Shown piece after piece: positions 16,178-24,375 of a DNA stretch of 64,000 bases (positions are counted from its first letter, which is position 1; every line of letters starts with the position of its first letter). Made by a program: the position numbers and the translations under genes. The stretch is from Streptomyces sp. MMG1121. GTDB taxonomy: Bacteria > Actinomycetota > Actinomycetes > Streptomycetales > Streptomycetaceae. The DNA is taken from NCBI RefSeq assembly GCF_001280015.1, contig NZ_LGDV01000118.1, positions 124,001 through 188,000 on the forward strand, in the 5' to 3' direction. A model generated the notes under the pieces. The model did no database searches. It was not told the DNA's origin and saw nothing but the letters and a program-made list of their open reading frames with translations.

Positions 16178-17563
16178 TCACATGCGGCTCAGGTCCGCCG
16201 CCGCGAACAGTACGTCCCTGATGGCCTGGCGGTCGCCGTCCTGGCCGGCCGCTGCCTCCTCCGGCGGGATGTGACCGGCCGCCAGTCGGCAGAACTCCAC
16301 GCCGTCCAGGGCGACATGGGCCACCTCGAACTCCGCCGAGCCCACCGCCGCCGGTGAGTCCAGCGGGATCAGCCACTCGCCGCCCGCCGCGCCCTCGATC
16401 TCCAGCCGGAGGCTGCGGCCGGGTGCGCCCGCCGCGACCAGATGCGGGGTCCCGCCCGGCACGGACCGGCCGGCGCGGCGCCGCTCGGCGAGCGCGGCCG
16501 GGAGCATACGGGCGGCGAGGTCGATCATCTTGTTCAGGTGCCGGGGCGCGGGCGGCGCGTAGGGGTAGTCGACCGCGTCCGCGATGTCCTCGGCGTGCAC
16601 CCAGCACTCGAAGGCCCGGTCCAGCATCGCGTCGTGCAGCGGCAGCGCGAAGTCGCCGTACGACACGGGCAGTCCGCCCGCGTGGCTGCCCGTGAACGCC
16701 ACCGTGCGCACCAGGCTGTGGCTCTGCTCCCGCCAGGGCCCGCGCACCGAGCGGGTGGGCGGGAAGCGGGAGCTGCGCCAGAACGCCTCGGTGCGCCCGG
16801 CCGGGCCCGCCGCGCCGGTACCGTCCGCGCCGCTGACCTCGGCCAGCGGGTCCTCCAGGCCGAGCGCGAGCGCGACCAGCCCGTCCACCGAGAGCAGGTG
16901 CGCGATGACGCCGGCCACGGTCGTACGACGGCTCGTCGGCGCGTCGCCCTCGAACCAGCGCAGCCGGACCGGCGCATGCCACTCGGCGTCCCCGAAGTCC
17001 TGGAGCAGGGCGTCCAGCCGCGCGGTCTCGGCGTCGTACGGCGCCGCCCAATCCGGCAGCGGGATGCGCGGTGGCCGGCGGTCCAGGCAGCTCGCCAGGA
17101 CGCGGGTGCGCAGCCCCGGATCCAGGTCGAGGCTCTCCGGCTGGTGCAGCAGGCCGACCGCCTCGCGCAGCCGACGGGCCTCGTCGGCGCAGCTTCCGCA
17201 CCCGCCCAGGTGGTCCTCGACGGCCGCCGTCTCCGCCGCCGAGCAGGCGGCCAGCGCCCAGGCGCCGAGGAGCGACTTCAGGACGTCGTGCGGAAGGTCG
17301 AGCGGCACCGGTGCGAGGTCTCCCGGATCGGTGAGGTGGGGCAGCGGCAGCCCGCCGTCCTCCACGGAGGAACGGGGCGTCGGTATGCGCGGCGGCCGGT
17401 CCGGCCCGGGCCCGCCGGAGCCGTGCGGCACCTGTCCGGAGCCACTGCCCGCGTCGCCCCGGCCGGGGTGCGCCGCGCCGGGGTGCCCGCTCTCACCCGG
17501 GCGGCCGTCGCCGTCGCGTCCCTCGTGCTCGTCGTGTGCCTCGAACCGGCCCGCCCCGCTCAC
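16178..17563 (-). CDS. Zinc anti-sigma factor fused to a maleylpyruvate-isomerase/DinB-like domain
   Basis: 461 residues. A disordered Gly/His/Pro-rich start (residues 1-65) is followed by a ZAS-type zinc anti-sigma segment with His118, Cys122 and Cys125 (EDHLGGCGSC) and Cys107. Residues about 175-450 look like the mycothiol-dependent maleylpyruvate isomerase N-terminal/DinB fold (ETARLDALLQDF, VAGVIAHLLSVDGLVALALG, FECWVHAEDIADAVDYPY). The GTG start overlaps the stop of the ECF sigma gene (GTGA), the classic sigma/anti-sigma arrangement. No membrane helix is seen, so it should be cytoplasmic. The link to a thiol-cofactor fold suggests redox or mycothiol sensing, which is inference. Confidence 0.82.
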   Translation of the reverse strand: MSGAGRFEAHDEHEGRDGDGRPGESGHPGAAHPGRGDAGSGSGQVPHGSGGPGPDRPPRIPTPRSSVEDGGLPLPHLTDPGDLAPVPLDLPHDVLKSLLGAWALAACSAAETAAVEDHLGGCGSCADEARRLREAVGLLHQPESLDLDPGLRTRVLASCLDRRPPRIPLPDWAAPYDAETARLDALLQDFGDAEWHAPVRLRWFEGDAPTSRRTTVAGVIAHLLSVDGLVALALGLEDPLAEVSGADGTGAAGPAGRTEAFWRSSRFPPTRSVRGPWREQSHSLVRTVAFTGSHAGGLPVSYGDFALPLHDAMLDRAFECWVHAEDIADAVDYPYAPPAPRHLNKMIDLAARMLPAALAERRRAGRSVPGGTPHLVAAGAPGRSLRLEIEGAAGGEWLIPLDSPAAVGSAEFEVAHVALDGVEFCRLAAGHIPPEEAAAGQDGDRQAIRDVLFAAADLSRM

Positions 17564-18129
17564 ACCGCACCCCCGTATCCCGGAGGCGCGCCGGCGTCGT
17601 GCGCGGTGGAGAGCAGTTGCAGGCCGAGGCGGAGCCGGCGGCGGGCCTCGTCCTCGGTGACGCCGAGGTCGGCGGCGGTCTGACGGTAGTCCCGTCGCTG
17701 GAAGTAGGCCAGTTCGAGGGCGGCGCGCAGCGGGGCGGGCATGGAGTGGGCGATGAAGTCGGCGCGGGCGGCCACCGAGGCACGGCGGACCTTGCGCTCC
17801 AGTTCCTCGGTGGCACCGGCCTCCCGGGACAGCGCGGCGATCTCGCTGTCGCGCAGCCGCTGCACCGCGAGCCGGTGGGTCACGGCCGCCACCCAGGAGC
17901 GCAGCGGGCCCTGCTTGGGGTCGTAGCTCTCGGGATGCTCCCAGACATGGGCGAAGACCTCGCGGGTGACGGTGTCGGCCCCCTTCTCGTCGCCCAGGAC
18001 GCGGTGGGCGAGGTTGTGCACGAGCGAGGCGAATCTGTCGTACAGCTCACCCAGGGCGGCCGCCTCACCGCGGGCCAGCCTCTGCTGCATCTTGCGGTCC
18101 CAGCGGGGCGGTACGTCCTTGTTGGCCAT
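17560..18129 (-). CDS. ECF RNA polymerase sigma factor
   Basis: 189 residues from ATG 18129, preceded by GAGGGGAGGGG. Region 2 is visible (LGELYDRFASLVHNLAHRVLG, VTREVFAHVWEHPESYD, PLRSWVAAVTHRLAVQRLR). Region 4 is AALELAYFQRRDYRQTAADLGVTEDEARRRLRLGL. It should direct core polymerase to a specific promoter set when released by the anti-sigma factor encoded immediately downstream in a 4-bp overlap. From memory this corresponds to SCO4409-type sigma factors. A TTGACA-like element at 18226-18231 (minus strand) may belong to its promoter. Confidence 0.93.
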   Translation of the reverse strand: MANKDVPPRWDRKMQQRLARGEAAALGELYDRFASLVHNLAHRVLGDEKGADTVTREVFAHVWEHPESYDPKQGPLRSWVAAVTHRLAVQRLRDSEIAALSREAGATEELERKVRRASVAARADFIAHSMPAPLRAALELAYFQRRDYRQTAADLGVTEDEARRRLRLGLQLLSTAHDAGAPPGYGGAV

Positions 18130-18475
18130 GCGGTCCCCTCCCCTCACCCGTGCTCCGGCCCGTCCAGCGTCTCTGCACCGTCTCCTCGAATGTAGTCGGC
18201 ACCTCTGACAGCGCACGCTCCTTTGTGTCAATGTGCGCCCCCCGAGGCATCGCAGGTGATAGTGCCCTCTTCACATAACCTTCACGCGAGGCGCGTGCAT
18301 CTCTGATCGAACAGGATCGATAGCGACCGAAACAAGCCCCTTGTCGATCACGTCCGGTTTGCTGCTCGACGTTTCAGGGAACGGCCGCTGGGCAGCCGCG
18401 CGGAAGCAAGCGTAGGAACTGCTTCCGTTTCTGGGCGGTTCCGGCGATTCCGAAAGTTCCGGCGAGCGGAGGGGC
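18130..18475. other. Divergent intergenic region with candidate regulatory sites
   Basis: 346 bp without an ORF I can support, between the sigma gene and the STAS gene. It contains two 11-bp direct units at 18269-18290 (CTTCACATAAC and CTTCACGCGAG) resembling a weak PHO box, a GGAAC-N18-GTT element at 18415-18440, and a GTTCCGGCGA direct repeat (18438 and 18456). Confidence 0.5.
18415..18440 (+). promoter_or_regulatory. Candidate ECF-type promoter for the STAS gene
   Basis: GGAAC (18415-18419), exactly 18 bp, then GTT (18438-18440). The layout resembles GGAAT-N18-GTT promoters of sigma-R-like ECF factors. Transcription would start about 30 bp before the STAS ATG at 18476. The adjacent ECF sigma gene is a possible cognate factor. 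Confidence 0.35.
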
Positions 18476-18856
18476 ATGGCCGTGGCATTCAACGTGACCG
18501 GCGTCGAACAGGGCGAGTGGGCCGTCCTGCGGGTGTCCGGGGAACTGGACCTGATGACCTCACCGGTGCTGCGCCAGCGGGTGCACGACGTCGTCGCCGA
18601 GGGGCACCACAGCCTCGTCGTCGACCTCTCCGACGTGTTCTTCTGCGACTCCAGCGGGGTCGGCGTCCTCATCGCCGCCCGCCGGCTGATCCGCTCCTGC
18701 CAGGGCCGGCTGCGGCTGATCCTGCCGGACCGGGGCGCCGTCGACGGCTCCCACGTCAACCGGGTGCTCGGCGCGCTCGGCGTGCGACGTCTGTTCGACG
18801 TCCACCCCGACCTCGACACCGCCACGACCGACGAGGCGGGCCCGCTCTCGGCCTGA
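18476..18856 (+). CDS. STAS-domain anti-sigma factor antagonist
   Basis: 126 residues, one STAS domain. LRVSGELDLMTSPVLRQRV and VVDLSDVFFCDSSGVGVLIAARR match SpoIIAA/RsbV proteins; Ser59 in CDSSG is the expected phosphorylation site. ATG 18476 follows GGAGGGG. It should release a sigma factor by binding an RsbW-like anti-sigma kinase when unphosphorylated. No kinase gene is adjacent; the stand-alone ATPase-domain protein at 10190 is the nearest candidate. The neighbouring zinc anti-sigma factor is not a kinase, so it is an unlikely partner. A C-terminal tail (residues 110-126) is acidic and unconserved. Confidence 0.92.
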   Translation: MAVAFNVTGVEQGEWAVLRVSGELDLMTSPVLRQRVHDVVAEGHHSLVVDLSDVFFCDSSGVGVLIAARRLIRSCQGRLRLILPDRGAVDGSHVNRVLGALGVRRLFDVHPDLDTATTDEAGPLSA

Positions 18857-19034
18857 CACCTCGCCGCCGCCTTGGCCGTCACCGTCGTCATGACCTTCGC
18901 GACAAGGCCACACACCTGTCGCGGAATTCCCCCGGTCTTGGCACAACGGCCGGTTTTCCGCCATCTCACGGCCACCCGCGTCGTACGCTCCGTGCGAGAT
19001 CGACCCACGCACACGTAAGGCGGCCCGAACAGAC

Positions 19035-19547
19035 ATGGTCAGCACCGAGTACGAGCGCAGGATCGCCGCCCGTTTCGCCACCCTCGACCAGGACGGCAGC
19101 GGCTGGATCGACCGCGAGGACTTCAGCGCGGCGGCCAAGGCGCTCCTCGCCGAGTTCGCCGTGCCGGCCCGCTCCGCCAAGGGGCAGGCGCTCTACGCCG
19201 GCGCGGAGGCGTTCTGGCAGGGCATGGCCGGCATCGCGGACCGGGACGGCGACCAGCGCATCACCCGCGAGGAGTTCGTCACCGGCGCCGTCAAGCGCCT
19301 GCGCGACAACCCCGGCCGCTTCGCCGAGATCGCCCGCCCGTTCCTGCACGCGGCACTGGCGGTGGCGGACACCGATTCCGACGGCCGTATCTCGGTCGCC
19401 GACACGGCGCGGGTCCTGGGGGCCCTGCACGTGCCTGACGCCGTGGCCGCTACGACCGCCGCCGTCCTCGACTCGGACGGCGACGGGGTGATCGGCGAGA
19501 CGGAGATCGTCCCGGCGTTCGCCGGCTACTTCACCATCACTGAGTAA
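19035..19547 (+). CDS. Four-EF-hand calcium-binding protein (calerythrin/CabD type)
   Basis: 170 residues with four 12-residue EF-hand loops: residues 18-29 (DQDGSGWIDRED), 69-80 (DRDGDQRITREE), 112-123 (DTDSDGRISVAD) and 146-157 (DSDGDGVIGETE). Loops 1, 2 and 4 have the Asp/Gly pattern and terminal acidic residue needed for calcium; loop 3 ends in Asp, which is weaker. Size and spacing match the sarcoplasmic-calcium-binding-like calerythrins of actinobacteria, and from memory S. coelicolor CabD. It is cytoplasmic with no signal peptide. The ribosome site is poor. It probably buffers or senses calcium; nothing adjacent identifies a target. Confidence 0.93.
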   Translation: MVSTEYERRIAARFATLDQDGSGWIDREDFSAAAKALLAEFAVPARSAKGQALYAGAEAFWQGMAGIADRDGDQRITREEFVTGAVKRLRDNPGRFAEIARPFLHAALAVADTDSDGRISVADTARVLGALHVPDAVAATTAAVLDSDGDGVIGETEIVPAFAGYFTITE

Positions 19548-19557
19548 CGGTGGCGCC

Positions 19558-20439
19558 CTAGGCGAAAACGACCGTCCGCCGCCCGTTCAGCAGAATCCGC
19601 CGCTCAGCGTGCCACTTCACCGCACGCGCCAGCGCCTGGCACTCCACGTCCCGCCCGATCGCCACCAGCTGGTCGGGAGTCACATCGTGCCCCACCCTCT
19701 CGACCTCCTGCTCGATGATCGGCCCCTCGTCGAGGTCGGCCGTCACATAGTGAGCCGTCGCGCCGATCAGCTTCACGCCGCGCGCGTGGGCCTGGTGGTA
19801 CGGCTTGGCGCCCTTGAAGCTCGGCAGGAAGGAGTGGTGGATGTTGATGATCCGGCCGCTGAGCCGCTTGCACAGGTCGTCCGAGAGGACCTGCATATAG
19901 CGGGCGAGGACGACCAGCTCGACGCCCTGCTCGCGGACCAGCTCCAGCAGCTGGGCCTCGGCCTCCGCCTTCGTGTCCCTCGTCACCGGGATGTGGTGGA
20001 AGGGGATGTTGTAGGAGCCCACCAGCTCCTCGAAATCCGAGTGATTGGAGACCACACCCACGATCTCCACGGGCAGCGCGCCGATGCGGGCCCGGAACAG
20101 CAGGTCGTTCAGACAGTGCCCGAACTTGCTGACCATCAGCACGATGCGCATCTTCGCGTCGGCCGCGTTGAGCTGCCAGTCCATGTGGAAGGAGTCGCCG
20201 ATCGCCGCGAAGCTCGCCCGCAGCTTCTCCAGCGTCACCGGCGCCTCGGCCGAGAAGTGGACGCGCATGAAGAACAGACCGGTGTCGTGGTCGCCGAACT
20301 GCTGGCTGTCCTCGATGTTGCAGCCGGTCATGAACAGATAGCTGGACACGGCGTGCACGATGCCCTGCTTGTCCGGGCAGGAGAGGGTGAGGACGTACTG
20401 GGCGGCCGGTGCGGCGGCGGGCGCGGACTGCTCATTCAT
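19558..20439 (-). CDS. purU: Formyltetrahydrofolate deformylase
   Basis: 293 residues. An N-terminal ACT domain (YVLTLSCPDKQGIVHAVSSYL, residues about 14-90) precedes a formyltransferase-fold catalytic domain (RIVLMVSKFGHCLNDLL, IPFHHIPVT, IINIHHSFLPSFKGAKPYHQA, GATAHYVTADLDEGPIIEQ). The HHSFLPSF His and the downstream Asp are the hydrolytic residues. The enzyme converts 10-formyl-THF and water to THF and formate, balancing one-carbon pools and feeding formate to PurT-type purine synthesis. No Shine-Dalgarno sequence is visible, and GACCCT lies 7 bp upstream of the ATG, so the mRNA may be leaderless. It converges on the EF-hand gene with a 10-bp gap. Confidence 0.96.
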   Translation of the reverse strand: MNEQSAPAAAPAAQYVLTLSCPDKQGIVHAVSSYLFMTGCNIEDSQQFGDHDTGLFFMRVHFSAEAPVTLEKLRASFAAIGDSFHMDWQLNAADAKMRIVLMVSKFGHCLNDLLFRARIGALPVEIVGVVSNHSDFEELVGSYNIPFHHIPVTRDTKAEAEAQLLELVREQGVELVVLARYMQVLSDDLCKRLSGRIINIHHSFLPSFKGAKPYHQAHARGVKLIGATAHYVTADLDEGPIIEQEVERVGHDVTPDQLVAIGRDVECQALARAVKWHAERRILLNGRRTVVFA

Positions 20440-20525
20440 GCACTACAGGGTCCCACACCGGCCACCCGCCGTGAGCGATCGTCCCGCAGGGCGGGATGTC
20501 CGCACGCTCCGCGCCGGCGGGACGC

Positions 20526-21026
20526 CTACGCGCTCCGCGTCATGATCCGCAGCACTTCCAGCGTCTTCGGCGGCACCTCCGGGTCCTCCCCGTCGCTCAC
20601 CGACATCCGTACGTGCGCGTCCCGCGCCGCCCGTACCGCCTCCGGCCAGCCCTGGTGGTCGACGTAAGCGGAGACCGGTGCGTCCGGGCCGACCTGGTGC
20701 ATGATCCGCAGCACCCGCAGCACGGCGGTGTCCACGAGGGCCGCCTCCTGCGAGTCCCGGAATATGGTGCCGACGTACTTCTCCGCGGACCAGTTGTCCA
20801 GCCAGGTGTCCTCCACCAGCCGGTACACCGCGTCGGTGACGTCGCCGTATCCGTCCACGCCGGCCAGCCAGACGTCCTGCTGGAACACCGGGTCGGAGAG
20901 CATGTGCAGCGCCGAACGCACGTTGCTGCGCCAGCGCCACCACGGCATGTCGCTTAGAGGCATGCCGCCCATGGTGGAGGAGCGACGGCCGCGACGGGAA
21001 GAGTTCTCCGTACCTTGCACGGTCAT
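20526..21026 (-). CDS. SCO4402-family protein, unknown function
   Basis: 166 residues. A basic Ser/Arg-rich N-terminus (NSSRRGRRSSTMGG) precedes a conserved domain with MPWWRWRSNVRSALHMLSD, DQQ-type Asp/Trp positions (VWLAGVDGYGD) and LRIMHQVGPDAP. I recognise it as the Streptomyces SCO4402 family, for which I know no activity. ATG 21026 has GAGGA 11 nt upstream; ATG 20972 or 20963 would give the bare domain. It is cytoplasmic with no membrane helix, and divergent from the lipoprotein gene. Position beside purU is conserved in Streptomyces as I remember it, but no functional link follows from that. Confidence 0.85.
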   Translation of the reverse strand: MTVQGTENSSRRGRRSSTMGGMPLSDMPWWRWRSNVRSALHMLSDPVFQQDVWLAGVDGYGDVTDAVYRLVEDTWLDNWSAEKYVGTIFRDSQEAALVDTAVLRVLRIMHQVGPDAPVSAYVDHQGWPEAVRAARDAHVRMSVSDGEDPEVPPKTLEVLRIMTRSA

Positions 21027-21069
21027 CGATCGTACGTTCCTCGTCACACGCGCCTCACCGGCCCCCGCA

Positions 21070-21091
21070 ATTCACCTCCGAGTCACCTTTT
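21070..21091. promoter_or_regulatory. Possible PHO-box-like direct repeat
   Basis: ATTCACCTCCG and AGTCACCTTTT are adjacent 11-bp units sharing TCACC, in the divergent region before the lipoprotein gene. Eleven-base TTCACC-type units are the PhoP recognition pattern in Streptomyces. A third TCAC at 21104 is out of phase by one base, so this is weak. Confidence 0.3.
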
Positions 21092-21143
21092 GTCGACCGA
21101 GGGTCACTCAGGGGTTAGCGGTGTGAGGGAAGCGTGGGCACAC

Positions 21144-22469
21144 ATGACCGGCAGGCGACGCACACGCACCACCCTCCCCCGCTCCTTCTTCCGGCCCGTC
21201 AGAGCCACCGTCCTGTCCGCGGGCGCCGTGGCGCTCTGTGCGTCGCTCACCGCTGGGTGCGGGGTCATCCCCGGTGTCACGGGGGGTTCCGGGGACGACG
21301 CGATCAAGGTCATGACCTGGGCGCCCGAGAACACCGATGCCACCAACAAGCCCGGCATGCCCGCGATGGCCCGCGCCTACGGCAAGTGGATCAACGCCCA
21401 CGGCGGTATCAACGGCCGCAAGCTCGAGGTCCTCACCTGCAACGACCACAACGACAGCGTGGCAGCCGCCCAGTGCGCCCGACAGGCCGCCGACGAGAAC
21501 GTCGTCGCGGTCGTCGGCTCCTACAGCCAGTTCGGCGACTCCTTCCTCTCCCCGCTGGAGAGCGCCGGCATCCCCTACATAGGCGGCTACGGCGTCACCA
21601 GCGACGAGTTCACCGGCCAGATGTCGTACCCGGTCAACGGCGGCCAGCCCGCCCTCCTCGCCGGCCTCGGCAAGGCCCTGGCGGCCACCTGCGGAAACGT
21701 CTCTCTGGTCCGCCCCGACAGCATCGCCGGCGACGAGCTGCCCCCGCTGCTGGACTCGGGCCTGAAGGCGGGCGGGCACACGAACGCGGACGACGAGATG
21801 GCCGCCGAGGACGCCACCGAGTACAGCGCCCAGGCCGACCGGGCCCTGCGCGGAGCGACCAAGGACGTCCTCCGCAAGGGCTGCGTGGTGCCCGCGCTCG
21901 GGGACCGCACCGACACCTTCATGGACTCCTTCCGCCGGGCCCGCGAGAACTACCCCGACGTGCGCATGGCGACCGTCCTCGGCAGCGTGGACCAGACCGT
22001 GATCAACGCCACGGGCGGGGCGGACGGCCCCTACGAGGGGTCGTACATCACCAGCTGGTACCCGCCGTCGTCCGACGCGCGCTGGGACCGGATGAAGAAG
22101 GCGATCAACGAGGAGGCCTTCGGCGACAACCGCATCGACCCCGCGGACGCCGGAGTGCAGACCACCTGGATCGCCTACACCGTGCTGAAGGCCGTCCTGG
22201 ACAAGATCGGCTCCGGTGAGGTGAGCGCCGACACCGTGCGCCGTACCCTCGACGGCGGCCTCGCGGTCTCCACCGGCGGCCTCACCCCGACCCTGCGCTG
22301 GCCCTACGAGGGCAAGCTCGCCTCCGTCGGCTTCCCTCGGCTGGTCAACGCGGACGTCACCCTCGAGGTCGTGCAGAACGGCGAGCTGGTCGCGGCCCGC
22401 AAGGGCATCGGCGGCGTCGACGGGACCGCCGACATGACGCAGACGCTGCAGAACGCCGACGTGAACTGA
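21144..22469 (+). CDS. Substrate-binding lipoprotein (periplasmic-binding-protein type I fold)
   Basis: 441 residues. An Arg-rich start and hydrophobic segment (ATVLSAGAVALCASL) end in the lipobox LTAGC, so Cys is lipidated at the outer face of the membrane. The mature part resembles Leu/Ile/Val-type binding proteins: INAHGGINGRKLEVLTCNDHND, AAQCARQAADENVVAVVGSYSQFGDS, and GPYEGSYITSWYPPSSD. ATG 21144 has GAGGGAAG 11 nt upstream; GTG 21123 is the alternative. No permease or ATPase gene is adjacent, so it is an orphan binding protein and may serve as a receptor or share another ABC system. Two Cys pairs in the mature protein could form disulfides. Confidence 0.9.
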   Translation: MTGRRRTRTTLPRSFFRPVRATVLSAGAVALCASLTAGCGVIPGVTGGSGDDAIKVMTWAPENTDATNKPGMPAMARAYGKWINAHGGINGRKLEVLTCNDHNDSVAAAQCARQAADENVVAVVGSYSQFGDSFLSPLESAGIPYIGGYGVTSDEFTGQMSYPVNGGQPALLAGLGKALAATCGNVSLVRPDSIAGDELPPLLDSGLKAGGHTNADDEMAAEDATEYSAQADRALRGATKDVLRKGCVVPALGDRTDTFMDSFRRARENYPDVRMATVLGSVDQTVINATGGADGPYEGSYITSWYPPSSDARWDRMKKAINEEAFGDNRIDPADAGVQTTWIAYTVLKAVLDKIGSGEVSADTVRRTLDGGLAVSTGGLTPTLRWPYEGKLASVGFPRLVNADVTLEVVQNGELVAARKGIGGVDGTADMTQTLQNADVN

Positions 22470-22505
22470 GACAGCCGGCACCCGCGGGGGCGCCGGCGGC
22501 GCGGG

Positions 22506-24173
22506 TCACAGCTGGGTGGGCTGGCGCTGGGTCAGGCCGTACTTGCTCGCGATCGCGTTCCACAGCCCCGCCGCCTTCGCCTTCTGCGCGCTGGCGGTAC
22601 CGCTCTCGCGGTTGCCGGCCTGGGCCTCGCCGGTGCTGCGGGCGTGCCCCTTGTGGCAACTCTTGTGGTTGCCCTTGACCTGGTCCGCCCAGGCCGCGTA
22701 GTGGTTGTCGGCCGCGGCGGAGGCCTGCCAGGCCTTGGTCAGGGCGTCCGTGAGAGCGCCGTTGTCCGGCAGCTTGTCGACGGACAACTGGCCGAGCCGG
22801 GTGACCAGCTGGCTGCGCTGCCTGCCCGCGTCGCGCAGGTCGGAGGCGGCGCCGTCGAGGTTGTCGCAGCCCTTGACGGCGGCCACCGCCTTGATCACCG
22901 AGGCGCGGCTGCTGCCGCTGTCGGCGAGCAGCTTGTCCAGCTCGACCGCCTGCTGCCGGGCCGGGTCGGCGGCCGCCCCGGACGAGCCCTGGCTCGCGGC
23001 CGGGGACGTGGCGGCGACCGTCTGGTTGTCGTCGCCCTTGTCCTTGCCGCCCCCGCCGCTGAGCAGCGCGCCGGCCCCCACACCGATGACCACGATGCCG
23101 ACCCCGATGCCCGCGATCAGCGGCACCCGCGACCGCCGACGCGGCCGGTCGTCGTCGTGCCCCGGGTCGTACGACGGCTGCTGCGCACCGTACGAGGGCT
23201 GCTGCGCGCCGTAAGGAGGCCGCGCCTGGCCGTACGACGGCTGCGCCGGGCCGGGATAGGCGTCCGGCTGCTCGACGCGAGGCAGCTGCTGGGTGGACCC
23301 GGCCGGGCCGTCACCGCCCACCGGGCCGTTGCGGAAGAGGTTGTCGAACTCGGCCGGCGGCTGCCGGTCCCCGCCCTGCGCCTGGGCCTGGGCGGCGTAC
23401 GGCGGGATGTACTGCGTGGCCTCCGCGTCCGAGGGCGCGGGCACCGGCTGCTGTGGCGTGACGCCCAGGTAGCGGGTCTGCTCGCCGCCGGACTCGGGCG
23501 GCAGCGCGCCGGGGACCACCGGCGGTATGTACTGGGTCGCACCCTCGAAGGGGGCGGCGGCCTGCACCGGCGGTATGTACTGCGTGGCGCCCTCGTCGGC
23601 GGGCGCGGCCGGGACCGGCGGTATGTACTGCGTGGCGCCGTCGGCCACCGCGGGCAGAGCGGCACCGCCACCGTGGTGCCCCTCCGGCAGGGCCGGCGGC
23701 AGCGGCGCGGCGGGAGCCGGGGCGGACCGGGGCACCTGTGGGTACTGCGGCTGGTGCGAGTGCTGCTGGTGCTGCTGGTGCTGCTGGTGATACGGCTCGG
23801 GTGCGCCGTACGCGGCGTCCTGCCCGGCGGTGCCGTAGCCGGGCGCCTGGCCGCCGGGGCCGTAGGACGGCGTCTGACCGCCGTACGACGGGGCCGGCGC
23901 GCCCTCCGGAGGCAGCGGGCCGGGGTTCGTCGCGGGCGGCTGGGCCGGGGCGTCCCACTGCTGGGCCGGCGCCGGGGGCCAGCCCTGGCCCGGCTGGGAC
24001 GGCTGCTGCCCGGGCCCCCAGGAACCACCCCAGGCCTGCCCGCCGGCCGGGGCGGCGGGAGCGGGCGCGCCGGTCATGCCCGGCAGCACGGGCTCGCCTC
24101 CGTCGGAGGGCAGCACGATGCCTTCGCGCGCGGGCTGCGCCGAGGGCTCCTCGCGATGTCCACTCTGCGTCAC
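22506..24173 (-). CDS. Pro/Gln-rich single-pass membrane protein with TQYIPP repeats
   Basis: 555 residues from GTG 24173 (AGGAG, 4 nt upstream). Residues 1-350 are low complexity: PxxGQQPSQPGQG stretches, a His/Gln tract (QQHQQHQQHSHQ), and four copies of ATQYIPP (near residues 183, 200, 217, 255) with a degenerate TRYLGV between. RPRRRSRVPLIAGIGVGIVV starts a transmembrane helix at about residue 355 after an Arg-rich cytoplasmic anchor. The outside C-terminal domain (about 160 residues, AAVKGCDNLDGAASDLRDAG, YAAWADQVKGNHKSCHKGHA) is helical with three Cys. I do not know the function. Repeated Thr motifs on the cytoplasmic side look like Ser/Thr-kinase acceptor or FHA-docking sites, which is inference. 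Confidence 0.85.
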   Translation of the reverse strand: MTQSGHREEPSAQPAREGIVLPSDGGEPVLPGMTGAPAPAAPAGGQAWGGSWGPGQQPSQPGQGWPPAPAQQWDAPAQPPATNPGPLPPEGAPAPSYGGQTPSYGPGGQAPGYGTAGQDAAYGAPEPYHQQHQQHQQHSHQPQYPQVPRSAPAPAAPLPPALPEGHHGGGAALPAVADGATQYIPPVPAAPADEGATQYIPPVQAAAPFEGATQYIPPVVPGALPPESGGEQTRYLGVTPQQPVPAPSDAEATQYIPPYAAQAQAQGGDRQPPAEFDNLFRNGPVGGDGPAGSTQQLPRVEQPDAYPGPAQPSYGQARPPYGAQQPSYGAQQPSYDPGHDDDRPRRRSRVPLIAGIGVGIVVIGVGAGALLSGGGGKDKGDDNQTVAATSPAASQGSSGAAADPARQQAVELDKLLADSGSSRASVIKAVAAVKGCDNLDGAASDLRDAGRQRSQLVTRLGQLSVDKLPDNGALTDALTKAWQASAAADNHYAAWADQVKGNHKSCHKGHARSTGEAQAGNRESGTASAQKAKAAGLWNAIASKYGLTQRQPTQL

Positions 24174-24375
24174 CGGGACTCCTACTAATGGGGGACCTTG
24201 TGAATCGTCGGCTCACGCTACCGGGTCCCCCGAGCCGGGTGCCACGCAGCTCGGGACGCGATCTTCTCCCCTGTGACAGTGGTAACAAAAGCGCCCCGCG
24301 ATGCGCTGTATCAGGGCACCCGTCACACATCGGGGCCCCGTTTCCCGTGCGTTCACCGCATCGCGGGGGTGGCGT

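Noticed and set aside
23759..23790. Short 9-bp tandem repeat (CTGGTGCTG-type)
   Set aside because: It encodes the in-frame Gln/His tract of the membrane protein and shows no sign of being an independent repeat element.
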